Assembly (NCBI RefSeq): GCF_002836515.1
Contig: NZ_PJBC01000003.1
Coordinates: forward strand, 372,001 to 436,000
Origin: Pseudomonas sp. Choline-02u-1
GTDB taxonomy: Bacteria; Pseudomonadota; Gammaproteobacteria; Pseudomonadales; Pseudomonadaceae
Direction: 5' to 3'
Length of the DNA: 64,000 nt
Positions 26,410-35,784 of this stretch are shown one piece after another. The position numbers and the translations under genes are program-made. A model generated the notes under the pieces. It was not told the DNA's origin. It did no database searches and saw nothing but the letters and a program-made list of their open reading frames with translations. Position 1 is the first letter of the stretch. Every line of letters starts with the position of its first letter.

Positions 26410-27213
26410 ATGCAGGAAGACGCCCCGGAAAAAACCAAGGACGCCGCGCCCACTGGCACCCAGACGCTGTTGCGCGGCCTCGGTGTGGTGCAAGCGGTGG
26501 CCAGTGGCGCGCGTGATCTCAAAGAGATTGCCCGACTGATCGGCACCACACGCAGCACCACCCATCGTCTGGCCAGTTGCCTGGTCGACGAGCGCTACCT
26601 GCGCGTGGTGCCGCAAATCGGTTATCTGCTCGGGCCGAAGCTGATCGAACTGGGTTTTCAGGCTCGCGAAGAATTGCCGCTGGTGACCCTGGCCGGGCCG
26701 TATCTGGATGAGTTGTCGGCGCTGACTGGCGACACGGTGCACCTGGGCATTCGCGAAGGCGACGAGGTGTTGTATCTGCTAAAGAATCCTGGCCGCAACG
26801 GCCCGGAAATGCGCTCGCGGGTCGGCCATCGCATGCCGCTGGTGCGCACCGGGATCGGCAAGGCCTTGATGCTCGATGATTCGCCGCAGGATTGGCGGCG
26901 GCTGTACGACATCAGTCTGCCGGCAGGTGGGAAAAGTCAGTTCTGGCCGCAGCATCCCCAGCAGTCGTGGGAACAGCTTGAGCAGCGCATGGGCGAATAC
27001 GTCGCCGGTGGCTACGCCTTCGACCTGGAAGACAACGAACCGTCGATCCGCTGCGTGGCGGCGCCGATTCGTGATGCGAGCAAGGGTATTGTTGCGGCGA
27101 TCAGCATCGCCAGCACCGTGCCCTACATGCCGCTGGAAAAAATGGCCGAGCTGATTCCCCTGATCAAAGGGGTCACAGCCCGGCTGTCGGCGGAGCTTGG
27201 CTTGAAGGTATAA
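26410..27213 (+). CDS. IclR-family regulator of the galactonate cluster
   Basis: A 267-residue regulator. The N-terminal winged helix (LLRGLGVVQAVASGARDLKEIARLIGTTRSTTHRLASCLV) is near residues 18-57 and the C-terminal effector domain follows (GIGKALMLDDSP, CVAAPIRDASKGIVAAISIAS). AAAGG at 26398-26402 places the start at ATG 26410; the upstream open frame overlaps dgoT and is not credible. As the only IclR protein in the window it is the best candidate for the TCCCAWAATATGGGA operators at 7687 and 21923. Confidence 0.87.
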   Translation: MQEDAPEKTKDAAPTGTQTLLRGLGVVQAVASGARDLKEIARLIGTTRSTTHRLASCLVDERYLRVVPQIGYLLGPKLIELGFQAREELPLVTLAGPYLDELSALTGDTVHLGIREGDEVLYLLKNPGRNGPEMRSRVGHRMPLVRTGIGKALMLDDSPQDWRRLYDISLPAGGKSQFWPQHPQQSWEQLEQRMGEYVAGGYAFDLEDNEPSIRCVAAPIRDASKGIVAAISIASTVPYMPLEKMAELIPLIKGVTARLSAELGLKV

Positions 27214-27224
27214 GCCTCTGAGGT

Positions 27225-28277
27225 TTAAGCCTTGAGCGTGGCCATGTCGATGACGAAACGGTACTTCACGTCGCCGGCAATCATCCGCGCGTAAGCCTCG
27301 TTGATCTGGCGGATGTCGAGCATTTCAATGTCGCAGGTGATGTTGTGTTCGGCGCAGAAATCCAGCACTTCCTGGGTTTCCGCGACGCCACCGATCAACG
27401 AGCCGGCCAACACGCGACGCCCCAGAACCAGTTTGGCCGCATGCACCGGCGGATCAATCGGTTCGATCAGGCCGACCAGAATGTGCACGCCGTCAAAGCG
27501 CAGGGTGTCGAGGTACGGGTTCAGATCGTGCTGCACCGGAATGGTGTCGAGCAGGAAATCGAAGTAACCGGCTGCGGCTTTCATTTGCTCGGCGTCGGTC
27601 GACACGATCACATGATCGGCGCCCTGACGCCGACCTTCTTCGGCCTTGCTCGCCGAGCGGGTGAACAGCGTCACTTCAGCGCCCATGGCCTTGGCGAACT
27701 TGATGCCCATGTGGCCGAGGCCGCCCATGCCGAGAATCCCGACCTTGTCACCGGCTTTCACGCCGTAGTGCTTGAGCGGCGAGTAGGTGGTGATGCCGGC
27801 GCAGAGAATCGGTGCGGCACTGGCCAACGCCAGACGTTCCGGGATCCGCACAACAAAATGTTCGCTGACCACGATGCTGTCGGAATAACCGCCCATGGTA
27901 TTGCTGCCGTCGACCCGATCCGGGGTGGCGTAAGTCATGGTCGGGCCTTCGAGGCAATATTGCTCGAGGTTCGCCTGACAGGCTTCGCAGCTGCGGCAGG
28001 AGTCGACCATGCAGCCGACGCCGACCAGATCGCCTACCTTGTGACGGGTGACATTCGCACCGACAGCGGTGACTTTTCCGACGATCTCATGGCCGGGCAT
28101 CAGCGGATAAACGGCAATGCCCCATTCGTTGCGTGCCTGGTGGATGTCGGAGTGGCAGACGCCGCAGTAAAGAATTTCGATCGACACGTCGTCGGCGCGC
28201 AGGCTGCGACGTTCGAATTTCATCGGGGCGAGGGGAGTGGTGGCCGATTGGGCGGCATAGCCGATGGCGGTGTACAT
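27225..28277 (-). CDS. Zinc-dependent alcohol dehydrogenase (YahK-like)
   Basis: A 350-residue NADP-type MDR enzyme of the cinnamyl-alcohol/YahK aldehyde reductase group. Catalytic zinc ligands are seen in CGVCHSD and GHE; the four structural-zinc cysteines are in CRSCEACQANLEQYC; the dinucleotide fold is GILGMGGLGHMGIKFAKAMG. It probably reduces aldehydes to alcohols. It is divergent from an AraC-family regulator that likely controls it and convergent with the IclR gene. Confidence 0.88.
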   Translation of the reverse strand: MYTAIGYAAQSATTPLAPMKFERRSLRADDVSIEILYCGVCHSDIHQARNEWGIAVYPLMPGHEIVGKVTAVGANVTRHKVGDLVGVGCMVDSCRSCEACQANLEQYCLEGPTMTYATPDRVDGSNTMGGYSDSIVVSEHFVVRIPERLALASAAPILCAGITTYSPLKHYGVKAGDKVGILGMGGLGHMGIKFAKAMGAEVTLFTRSASKAEEGRRQGADHVIVSTDAEQMKAAAGYFDFLLDTIPVQHDLNPYLDTLRFDGVHILVGLIEPIDPPVHAAKLVLGRRVLAGSLIGGVAETQEVLDFCAEHNITCDIEMLDIRQINEAYARMIAGDVKYRFVIDMATLKA

Positions 28278-28467
28278 GGGTGACCTCGCAAAAGCAGTGA
28301 CAAGTGAGGCGGTGAATTCTGGGCGCCAAGCGCGGGTGCGGCCATGACGAATTCTCCGGGTCTCATGCCTAATCCTCCGGCATGCGGGTTGTGGCAGTCG
28401 CTTTGGCCAGCGGATCTGCGATGATGTTTTCCTCCCTTTTTCCCTGATTTTTACGAAGACCTATTCG

Positions 28468-29358
28468 ATGCAGTTGACCCGTCATCTTGATGCCAATGCC
28501 CGGCTGGTTTCGCTGATCGAACCGCTGGCGCTACGCGATGGCTATAGCCAGACCGGTCTGCCCGGTGTGCAGATATTGCGCGCCAGTTGCGACGTCGCCC
28601 GTGGCCCGCATATTTACGAGCCGAGCCTGATGATCATTGCTCAGGGCAGCAAACTGGCATTTCTCGGCCCTCGGACCATGGAATATGGCGCCGGGCATTA
28701 TTTGATTCAGGCGCTGCCGGTACCTTTCGAGTGTGAAACCTTCGCCTTGCCAAATGCGCCGTTGCTTGGTGTGTCGGTGGCGATTGATCGCGTTCTGCTC
28801 GGCGAACTGGTGTTGGCCATGGGGCTGGCGCCGGGGCGGCATATTCCGGCGCAGACGCCGGAATCGATGACCTCGGTGGTGCTCGACGATGGCATGCGCG
28901 GTTGCGTCGAACGGCTACTCAGCTGTCTGCACGATCCGCTGGAATGCCAGATTCTCGGCCCGGCGCGGGTGCGTGAATTATTGTTCGTCGCGCTGCGCGG
29001 GCCGCAGGCGGATGTGTTGCGCGCCTTGGTCGAACAGCAAGGGCAGTTCGCCCGGGTGGCGGCGTCGATCAGCCATCTGCATGCGCATTACACCGAGCCT
29101 TTGAATGTCGAGACACTGGCCGGGTGCGCGAACATGAGCGTGTCGACCTTTCACGAGCATTTCAAACGCAGCACTTTGCTGTCGCCGGTGCAGTATCTCA
29201 AACGTTTACGCTTGTTGAAGGCGCAGACGTTGCTGGTGGCTGAAGGGCTGGGCGTGGCGCAAGTGGCGCATCGCGTGGGGTATCAGAGCACGTCGCAGTT
29301 CAGTCGCGAGTACAAGCGTTACTTCGAACGCAGCCCGGGGGATGAGCGCGCTGCTTGA
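28468..29358 (+). CDS. AraC-family regulator, AraC_N type
   Basis: A 296-residue regulator of the YqhC type: AraC N-terminal domain (GVQILRASCDVARGPHIYEPSLMIIAQGSK, about residues 32-60) and a C-terminal pair of helix-turn-helices (LNVETLAGCANMSVSTFHEHFKR and VAQVAHRVGYQSTSQFSREYKRYF). The pairing with a divergent YahK/YqhD-like alcohol dehydrogenase mirrors E. coli yqhC-yqhD, suggesting aldehyde-responsive activation of the adjacent gene. Confidence 0.87.
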   Translation: MQLTRHLDANARLVSLIEPLALRDGYSQTGLPGVQILRASCDVARGPHIYEPSLMIIAQGSKLAFLGPRTMEYGAGHYLIQALPVPFECETFALPNAPLLGVSVAIDRVLLGELVLAMGLAPGRHIPAQTPESMTSVVLDDGMRGCVERLLSCLHDPLECQILGPARVRELLFVALRGPQADVLRALVEQQGQFARVAASISHLHAHYTEPLNVETLAGCANMSVSTFHEHFKRSTLLSPVQYLKRLRLLKAQTLLVAEGLGVAQVAHRVGYQSTSQFSREYKRYFERSPGDERAA

Positions 29359-29432
29359 GTTATCACTCATTCCTGTAGGCGCAGCCTCGTTTCACTCGAC
29401 AGCTCCTGCAGGGGGAGACGCGGGCAACAAAA

Positions 29433-29455
29433 AGGCCCCCATTGCGGGAGCCTTG
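29433..29455 (-). terminator. Terminator of etfQO (bidirectional shape)
   Basis: Stem AAGGCTCCCGC / GGGGGCCTT-type on the minus strand followed by T5, just past the etfQO stop. On the plus strand it may also serve the AraC gene. Confidence 0.75.
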
Positions 29456-29472
29456 TTGTTCAGCGCTACGAC

Positions 29473-31137
29473 TTACATATTCGGATAAGTCGGGCCGCCG
29501 GCGCCCTCCGGCGCCACCCAGGTGATGTTCTGCGCAGGGTCCTTGATGTCACAGGTCTTGCAGTGCACGCAGTTCTGGGCGTTGATCTGGAAGCGCTTCT
29601 CGCCGTCTTCCTTGGTGATGACCTCGTACACGCCGGCCGGGCAGTAGCGCTGCGCCGGTTCGTCGTACAGCGGCAGGTTTTTGCTGATCGGGATGCTCGG
29701 GTCGGTCAGCTTCAAGTGGCACGGCTGCTCTTCTTCGTGGTTGGTACCGGAGATGAACACCGAGCTGAGTTTGTCGAAACTCAGTTTGCCGTCGGGTTTC
29801 GGATAGTCGATCTTTTTGCAATCGGCCGCGAGCTTCAGGCAGGCGTAATCCGGTTTGGTGTCGCGCAGGGTGAACGGCAGTTTGCCGCCGAAGATGTTCT
29901 GGTCCAGCCAGTTGAACCCACCGCCGATGATCGCGCCGTACTTGTGAATCGCCGCGCCGAAATTACGGCTGGCGAACAGTTCTTCGTGCAGCCAGCTGTT
30001 TTTGAATGCGTCGACATAAGTCGTCAGTTCGGCCGTGCAGTCCTGCTCGGCGAACAGCGCGTCTGCCACCGATTCTGCCGCGAGCATGCCGGACTTCATC
30101 GCCGTGTGGCTGCCTTTGATCTTGGCGAAGTTCAGGGTGCCGAGGTCGCAACCGATCAGCGCGCCGCCCTTGAAGACCATTTTCGGCAGCGAGTTCAGGC
30201 CGCCCTTGGCGATGGCGCGGGCGCCGTAGCTGACGCGCTTGCCGCCTTCCAGGTATTGCTTGAGCACCGGGTGATGCTTGAGGCGCTGGAATTCATCGAA
30301 GGGCGACAGGTAAGTATTGCTGTAGGACAGGTCGACGATGAGGCCGACCACCACCTGATTGTTTTCCAGGTGATAGAGGAACGAGCCGCCGGTGTTCTCG
30401 GTGCCCATGATCTCCAGCGGCCAGCCGGCGGTGTGCACCACCAGGCCTGGCTGATGCTTGGCCGGGTCGATTTCCCAGATTTCTTTCAGACCGATGCCGT
30501 AATGCTGAACGTCGGCATCGCTGTCGAGGTTGTAGCGCTTGATCAGTTGCTTGCCGATGTGACCACGGCAGCCTTCGGCGAACAGCGTGTATTTGCCACG
30601 CAATTCCATGCCCGGGGTGTACAGGCCTTCTTTCGGGTTGCCTTCGCGGTCGACGCCCAGATCACCGGTGATGATCCCGCGCACCACGCGGTTTTCATCG
30701 ATCAGCGCTTCCTGAGCGGCGAAGCCGGGGTAGATTTCCACGCCGAGGTTTTCGGCCTGCTGAGCCAGCCAGCGGCACAGGTTGCCGAGGGAAATAATGT
30801 AGTTGCCTTCGTTGTGCATGGTCTTGGGCACAAAGAAATCAGGAATCTTCTGCGCGCTGTCGGCGTTTTTCAGCACGAAGATGTCATCGCGCGTGACTGG
30901 CGTGTTCAGCGGCGCGCCGAGTTCTTTCCAGTCCGGGAACAGTTCGTTCAGTGCGCGCGGTTCAAACACCGCACCGGAAAGGATGTGTGCGCCGACTTCG
31001 GAGCCTTTTTCGACCACGCAGACGCTGATTTCCTTACCGGCGTCAGCGGCCTTCTGCTTCAAGCGGCAGGCGGCTGACAGACCAGCGGGGCCGGCACCGA
31101 CGATGACGACGTCGAATTCCATGTATTCGCGTTCCAC
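29473..31137 (-). CDS. etfD: Electron transfer flavoprotein-ubiquinone oxidoreductase
   Basis: Passes electrons from reduced ETF to ubiquinone, linking fatty-acid and amino-acid oxidation to the respiratory chain (ETF-QO). At 554 residues it is full length. The FAD fold GAGPAGLSAACRL is near the N-terminus and the C-terminal 4Fe-4S site includes CPAGVYEV and NCVHCKTCDIKDP. GTG 31137 follows AGGAG with good spacing. It is transcribed divergently from etfBA; a sigma-70 promoter and a PsrA-like operator lie upstream. Confidence 0.95.
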   Translation of the reverse strand: MEREYMEFDVVIVGAGPAGLSAACRLKQKAADAGKEISVCVVEKGSEVGAHILSGAVFEPRALNELFPDWKELGAPLNTPVTRDDIFVLKNADSAQKIPDFFVPKTMHNEGNYIISLGNLCRWLAQQAENLGVEIYPGFAAQEALIDENRVVRGIITGDLGVDREGNPKEGLYTPGMELRGKYTLFAEGCRGHIGKQLIKRYNLDSDADVQHYGIGLKEIWEIDPAKHQPGLVVHTAGWPLEIMGTENTGGSFLYHLENNQVVVGLIVDLSYSNTYLSPFDEFQRLKHHPVLKQYLEGGKRVSYGARAIAKGGLNSLPKMVFKGGALIGCDLGTLNFAKIKGSHTAMKSGMLAAESVADALFAEQDCTAELTTYVDAFKNSWLHEELFASRNFGAAIHKYGAIIGGGFNWLDQNIFGGKLPFTLRDTKPDYACLKLAADCKKIDYPKPDGKLSFDKLSSVFISGTNHEEEQPCHLKLTDPSIPISKNLPLYDEPAQRYCPAGVYEVITKEDGEKRFQINAQNCVHCKTCDIKDPAQNITWVAPEGAGGPTYPNM

Positions 31138-31264
31138 AGGCTATCTCCTACTCAAGGCTCAACAGTTTTTTTTCTGATTTGGAGGTTTGGTGTCGCATCC
31201 GTATTGCCTTTACGTTAACGTCAAAGGGAATATTGGCGAATCCACCTTTCTCTCTAGGCGGCGC

Positions 31265-31331
31265 ATTATATCTACACCACTCCGAGCGTCCAATACAAAC
31301 GTTTGTTTGAATTGCCTCCAGCCCTGATAAA
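31265..31331. promoter_or_regulatory. Divergent etf promoters with PsrA-like operator
   Basis: On the minus strand, -35 TTGGAC (31293-31288), 17-bp spacer and -10 TATAAT (31270-31265) form a near-consensus promoter for etfQO. CAAACGTTTG (31296-31305), extendable to CAAAC-N4-GTTTG at 31296-31309, fits the PsrA fatty-acid-responsive repressor site. On the plus strand a weaker TTGTTT/GATAAA pair (31303-31331) overlaps the same site and may serve etfBA. The rest of the 550-bp gap shows no ORF or structure I can support. Confidence 0.7.
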
Positions 31332-31687
31332 TCAAAGAAGCGCGGCTTATGACGGGGCATTTTGGCGTATTGACCAGAATGGGCGTTCCGGTCAAGATAC
31401 GGGCGGTTTTGCGCTCGCCGTAGGCAGACTGGCGGTTTCAAGAGCACCTCTAAAGACAGGGCACAGGCAGTAGACGGTGATGCGCAGCGCAAGTCCGGCG
31501 CGCAGTTTACACAGCGTGAGAATGAATGACCCGACAGTCACCGCTGACGAACGGTCACCTCACATCGCGAAGTGAATCACCTCACATTCAAGCCGGCGTT
31601 TTTAGAGGTGCCCTTGTCGCCCGATGAGCATCATCCGCCAGGTTCGCCTAGGCGACTTTCTTTTCACCGGAGAGTAACGAGGAATCC

Positions 31688-32437
31688 ATGAAGGTTCTTG
31701 TAGCTGTCAAACGCGTTGTGGATTACAACGTCAAGGTCCGCGTCAAGGCGGACAATTCCGGCGTCGACCTCGCCAACGTCAAGATGTCGATGAACCCATT
31801 CTGCGAAATCGCCGTGGAAGAAGCCGTACGCCTGAAAGAGAAGGGCGTTGCGACTGAAATCGTCGTCGTCTCCATCGGCCCGACCACCGCTCAGGAGCAG
31901 TTGCGTACCGCACTGGCTCTGGGTGCCGACCGCGCCATCCTCGTCGAATCCGCTGAAGACCTGACCTCCCTGGCCGTGGCCAAGCTGCTCAAGGCCGTTG
32001 TCGACAAGGAACAGCCTCAGCTGGTGATCCTTGGCAAACAGGCGATCGACAGCGACAACAACCAGACCGGCCAGATGCTCGCTGCATTGAGCGGCTACGG
32101 TCAGGGCACCTTCGCTTCGAAAGTCGAAGTCTCGGGCGACAGCGTTGCCGTGACCCGCGAAATCGACGGCGGCGCACAGACCGTTTCGCTGAAACTGCCA
32201 GCCATCGTCACCACCGACCTGCGTTTGAACGAGCCGCGCTATGCGTCCCTGCCGAACATCATGAAAGCCAAGAAGAAGCCTCTCGAAGTGCTGACTCCGG
32301 ACGCTTTGGGCGTTTCCACCGCCTCCACCAACAAGACCCTGAAAGTCGAAGCGCCGGCTGCACGCAGCGCGGGTATCAAGGTCAAGTCGGTGGCTGAACT
32401 GGTTGAAAAACTCAAGAACGAAGCGAAGGTAATCTAA
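31688..32437 (+). CDS. etfB: Electron transfer flavoprotein subunit beta
   Basis: Small ETF subunit of 249 residues. It begins [20 protein letters not shown] as in other bacterial EtfB proteins and contains [18 protein letters not shown], the conserved AMP/FAD-facing block. GAGGAATCC precedes the start. It abuts etfA with no spacer. ETF accepts electrons from acyl-CoA and other dehydrogenases and donates them to ETF-QO. Confidence 0.96.
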   Translation: MKVLVAVKRVVDYNVKVRVKADNSGVDLANVKMSMNPFCEIAVEEAVRLKEKGVATEIVVVSIGPTTAQEQLRTALALGADRAILVESAEDLTSLAVAKLLKAVVDKEQPQLVILGKQAIDSDNNQTGQMLAALSGYGQGTFASKVEVSGDSVAVTREIDGGAQTVSLKLPAIVTTDLRLNEPRYASLPNIMKAKKKPLEVLTPDALGVSTASTNKTLKVEAPAARSAGIKVKSVAELVEKLKNEAKVI

Positions 32438-33367
32438 ATGACTATCTTGGTTATTGCTGAACACGACAACAAAGTGCTGGCCCCGGCCACGCTGAACACC
32501 GTGGCCGCTGCTGCCAAAATCGGCGGCGACATCCACGTTCTGGTAGCAGGTCAGGGCGCTGGCCCGGTGGCCGAAGCCGCGGCTAAAATCGCTGGCGTGA
32601 GCAAAGTCCTGAATGCTGACAACGCTGCCTACGCGCATCAGTTGCCAGAGAACGTAGCGCCGCTGGTTGCAGAGCTTGGCGCTGGCTACAGCCACATCCT
32701 CGCTGCCGCCACTTCCAACGGCAAAAACATCCTGCCGCGCGTTGCTGCTGCGCTGGACGTTGACCAGATCTCCGAGATCATCTCGGTCGAAAGCGCTGAC
32801 ACTTTCAAGCGCCCGATCTACGCCGGTAACGCCATCGCTACCGTGCAATCGACTGCTGCGATCAAAGTGATCACCGTGCGTGCCACCGGTTTCGATCCGG
32901 TTGCTGCTGAAGGTGGTTCGGCTGCTGTTGAAGCCGTTGGTGCTGCGCACGACGCCGGTACTTCGAGCTTCGTCAGCGAAGAGCTGGCCAAGTCCGACCG
33001 TCCTGAGCTGACCGCTGCCAAGATCGTCGTTTCCGGCGGTCGCGGCATGCAGAACGGTGACAACTTCAAACACCTGTACGCGCTGGCCGACAAGCTCGGC
33101 GCTGCTGTGGGCGCCTCGCGCGCTGCGGTCGACGCAGGTTTCGTACCGAACGACATGCAGGTCGGTCAGACCGGCAAGATCGTTGCGCCACAGCTGTACA
33201 TCGCCGTCGGTATCTCCGGCGCGATCCAGCATCTGGCCGGCATGAAAGACTCCAAGGTGATCGTTGCGATCAACAAGGACGAAGAAGCGCCGATCTTCCA
33301 GGTGGCCGATTACGGTCTCGTGGCGGATCTGTTCGAAGCAGTACCTGAGCTGGAGAAGCTGGTCTAA
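32438..33367 (+). CDS. etfA: Electron transfer flavoprotein subunit alpha
   Basis: Large ETF subunit of 309 residues. The FAD-binding C-terminal domain shows [36 protein letters not shown] and [29 protein letters not shown], all hallmarks. Its ATG follows the etfB stop directly, so translation is coupled. A strong terminator lies 22 bp downstream. Confidence 0.96.
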   Translation: MTILVIAEHDNKVLAPATLNTVAAAAKIGGDIHVLVAGQGAGPVAEAAAKIAGVSKVLNADNAAYAHQLPENVAPLVAELGAGYSHILAAATSNGKNILPRVAAALDVDQISEIISVESADTFKRPIYAGNAIATVQSTAAIKVITVRATGFDPVAAEGGSAAVEAVGAAHDAGTSSFVSEELAKSDRPELTAAKIVVSGGRGMQNGDNFKHLYALADKLGAAVGASRAAVDAGFVPNDMQVGQTGKIVAPQLYIAVGISGAIQHLAGMKDSKVIVAINKDEEAPIFQVADYGLVADLFEAVPELEKLV

Positions 33368-33388
33368 TCCGGCGGCTTCACTTATAAA

Positions 33389-33418
33389 GAGCCCGGCCTG
33401 TTGGTCGGGCTTTTTTTT
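33389..33418 (+). terminator. Terminator of etfBA
   Basis: Stem AGCCCG / CGGGCT with loop GCCTGTTGGT, then eight T. Confidence 0.88.
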
Positions 33419-33448
33419 GTCTCGAATTTCAAGCGGGAGCGTTTTGCC

Positions 33449-34270
33449 ATGGATCTGCGCTGCGGATGGTTGTTGGGATTGGTGCTGTTGCCAGGTTTGG
33501 CCATGGCCGCTGGCAAGTGCGAGCGCCTGGTTGTCACCGGCAGCCCGGACGCGCCGCCGTACTTGTGGCAGGACCCGCAAAACCCCAAGCGCCTGATCGG
33601 CGCCAGTGCCGATCTGTTGCAGCAAGTGGCCAAGGATCTGGGCATCAAAGTCGACCTGCTGTATGCCGGCAAACGCTCGCAGGCCCTCGATGAAGTGCGC
33701 AGCGGGCGCATGGACATGCTGGCCGACGCGCCGCTGACCGTGACCGAGCTGGAAAACCTTGACTTCATTCATCCGCCACTGCTGGAAAACGATTACCTGG
33801 TGTGGACGCGCAAAGGCTCGACGCTGACCTATGCCGAGGCCAGCGACCTGAAAGGCCATGCCGGCGCGGTGTCGGAAAAGTCGCGGATGACCCAGGCATT
33901 CGGCACTTTCGCCGAGCAGAATCTGACCCTGACCCGCACAGCAAACCTTACCGAGGCATTACAGAAACTGCTGTTGGGCGAGGTGGAATATGTCCTCGCC
34001 GGACGTTACTCAGGCCTTGCCGCCGCGCAGACATTGGGCATGACCAGCGATCTGTTGGCGTTCGAACAACCCATCGACCGCCCGGGTCTGTTCCTCGCGG
34101 TTTCGCATAACTCGGCCTGCAACGATCCGTGGTTGCGCGGACAGCTCGCCAAAAAGATGACAGAATTGCCCGCGTCCGGACTGACGGAAGCCGCGCTGCA
34201 ACGCAACATTGAGCGCTGGAAGGCGCAACAGCAACAGCCGCCACTACCTGTCAGTGCCCCAAAACAGTAG
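33449..34270 (+). CDS. Extracellular solute-binding protein family 3
   Basis: A periplasmic binding protein of 273 residues. The start is ATG 33449 after GGGAGCG; the upstream frame includes the terminator. A signal peptide (LLGLVLLPGLAMAA, cleavage near residue 21) precedes CERLVVTGSPDAPPYLWQDP, the usual entry of family 3 amino-acid-type binding proteins. No permease or ATPase gene is nearby, so it may work with a remote transporter or as a sensor-like protein. The ligand is unknown. It appears co-transcribed with the two DUF4398 genes downstream. Confidence 0.83.
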   Translation: MDLRCGWLLGLVLLPGLAMAAGKCERLVVTGSPDAPPYLWQDPQNPKRLIGASADLLQQVAKDLGIKVDLLYAGKRSQALDEVRSGRMDMLADAPLTVTELENLDFIHPPLLENDYLVWTRKGSTLTYAEASDLKGHAGAVSEKSRMTQAFGTFAEQNLTLTRTANLTEALQKLLLGEVEYVLAGRYSGLAAAQTLGMTSDLLAFEQPIDRPGLFLAVSHNSACNDPWLRGQLAKKMTELPASGLTEAALQRNIERWKAQQQQPPLPVSAPKQ

Positions 34271-34279
34271 GGATTCTTA

Positions 34280-34642
34280 GTGAGTATTCGACCTCTTTTC
34301 GCGGCAGTGGCCGTTCTGGCCCTGGCCGGGTGCGCATCCGATCCGGCACCCAGTGAACAAATGCGTTTGACCGAACAAGCCATCGTGCAGGCCAAGGCAG
34401 TCGGCGCTACCGCTGATGAAGTGCCGGAAATGCAGCTGGCCGAAACAAAATACAACCGCGCCAAAGGCAGCATGGCCGACGAGTCCTATCGCAACGCGCG
34501 CATGCGTGCCGAGCAGGCCGAACTGGATGCACGTCTGGCCGAGGCCAAGGTGCTGACGAAAAAAAGTGAAGAACAGCTGAATGTGCTCAATACCCGCATT
34601 GTCCGCCTGCGCAAGCAGCTGCAACTGGGGGAAGCGCAATGA
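34280..34642 (+). CDS. DUF4398-family lipoprotein
   Basis: A 120-residue lipoprotein, GTG start 34280 (9 bp after the previous stop), lipobox LALAGC at residues 13-18. The body is a continuous helix rich in Ala, Glu and Lys (EMQLAETKYNRAKGSMADESYRNARMRAEQAEL), likely a coiled coil, as in DUF4398 proteins. It overlaps the OmpA-family gene by 4 bp, which suggests joint action at the cell envelope. Confidence 0.85.
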   Translation: MSIRPLFAAVAVLALAGCASDPAPSEQMRLTEQAIVQAKAVGATADEVPEMQLAETKYNRAKGSMADESYRNARMRAEQAELDARLAEAKVLTKKSEEQLNVLNTRIVRLRKQLQLGEAQ

Positions 34643-35451
34643 GCCTCAAGTCCAACGCGCTCGGCATTCTGCTTCTTGCCGGTTGCGCCAGCCTCTACGG
34701 CTGCGCCGGCCAGCACAGCGAGGCTGCGCTGCAACAGGCCGGCGCTGATTTCCAGAAGGTCAAGGAAGATTCCAACGTCCTGCGCATCGCGCCGAAAGAC
34801 GTGATCCGCGCCGGCGAGTCCCTGGCCCGCGCTGATCGGCTGTCGACCTATTGGGGCAGCGGTGCCGACGTGGTGCATTACGCCTACCTGAGCCAGCGCT
34901 ACAGCGAAATCGCCCGCGAGCACACCAACCAGGCGCTCAACGAGGAACGCGCAGCCAAGCTCGAGCTTGAGCGCCAGCGTCTGCAACTGGCCCTGCGCGA
35001 GTCCAAGCTGCTCAGCGTGCAGCAGCAAGGCAAGTGGCTGGAGGAACAGATCGTGGCGCTGGCTACCACGCAGACTGATCGTGGTCTGGTCATGACCCTC
35101 GGCGATGTGTTGTTCGACACCGGCCAGGCTGAACTGAAAAACTCGGCTAACCGGGTCGTGCTGAAGATTGTTCAGTTCCTGCAGCTGAACCCCAAGCGCG
35201 TTGTGCGCATCGAGGGCTATACGGACAGCACGGGCGGCAAGCAGGAAAACCTCAAGCTGTCCCGCGATCGTGCGCAGTCGGTGGCCGATGTGCTGGTCGA
35301 CCTGGGTATCGATGAGAAGCGTATTCAGGTCGAAGGTTACGGTGATCAGTTCCCGGTCGACGCCAACGCCTCCGAGCGCGGCAGGGCGCAGAACCGCCGC
35401 GTGGAAATTGTTTTCTCCGACGAAAAAGGCCAGCTCGGCGCTGCCCGCTGA
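34639..35451 (+). CDS. OmpA-family lipoprotein with DUF4398-like N-terminus
   Basis: A 270-residue outer-membrane lipoprotein. The signal sequence ends at an early lipobox Cys (LLLAGC, with a second candidate at YGC). A helical DUF4398-like region spans about residues 25-140. The C-terminal OmpA peptidoglycan-binding domain starts near DVLFDTGQAEL and includes RIEGYTDSTGG and NRRVEIVF. Peptidoglycan-binding residues (D in GYTD, R in NRRVEI) are conserved. Confidence 0.9.
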   Translation: MSLKSNALGILLLAGCASLYGCAGQHSEAALQQAGADFQKVKEDSNVLRIAPKDVIRAGESLARADRLSTYWGSGADVVHYAYLSQRYSEIAREHTNQALNEERAAKLELERQRLQLALRESKLLSVQQQGKWLEEQIVALATTQTDRGLVMTLGDVLFDTGQAELKNSANRVVLKIVQFLQLNPKRVVRIEGYTDSTGGKQENLKLSRDRAQSVADVLVDLGIDEKRIQVEGYGDQFPVDANASERGRAQNRRVEIVFSDEKGQLGAAR

Positions 35452-35490
35452 TCACACCGTTGGAACTGTGTAGAGCTATGTAGGAGCTGT

Positions 35491-35589
35491 GTAGGAGCTG
35501 ACGAGTGCAACGAGGCTGCGATCTTTTGATCTTCAAAAGCAAAGGCAAAAGCAAAAGATCGCAGCCTCGTTGCACTCGTCAGCTCCTAC
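35491..35589. repeat. Repeat family B, inverted pair (variant)
   Basis: Arms GTAGGAGCTGACGAGTGCAA and TTGCACTCGTCAGCTCCTAC enclose GATCTTTTGATC and an AAAGCAAAGGC tract. This variant replaces GCCGAAGGCTGC by GACGAGTGCAACGAGGCTGC. Confidence 0.88.
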
Positions 35590-35599
35590 CGGCTCCTAC

Positions 35600-35631
35600 A
35601 AGCCCGGACTGTCATGCAGTCCGGGCTTTTT
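35600..35631 (+). terminator. Terminator downstream of the OmpA-family operon
   Basis: Twelve-base-pair stem AAGCCCGGACTG / CAGTCCGGGCTT with TCATG loop, then T run. Confidence 0.88.
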
Positions 35632-35704
35632 CATGTCTGTAGATTGCCGCGCCAACCTGCATAGATGGGGGCAGACACCCCACTGTACTGTCGAGTAATC
35701 TGGC

Positions 35705-35738
35705 AACTGTCCCAGTACACTTCTAAACTGTTCCGGTA
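35705..35738 (+). promoter_or_regulatory. MocR-type direct repeat operator
   Basis: Two direct repeats, AACTGTCCCAGTA (35705-35717) and AACTGTTCCGGTA (35726-35738), 11 of 13 identical with a 21-bp period (two helical turns), 47 bp before the MocR start. MocR proteins such as GabR and PdxR typically bind direct repeats in their own promoters. Confidence 0.6.
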
Positions 35739-35784
35739 TTGTTTCAGACAAGAATAAAACGCCCGTGAAATCGAGTGCTGCGTC

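Noticed and set aside
31664..33859. 731-codon minus-strand frame opposite etfBA
   Set aside because: Shadow of EtfB/EtfA, which have clear family motifs and ribosome sites.
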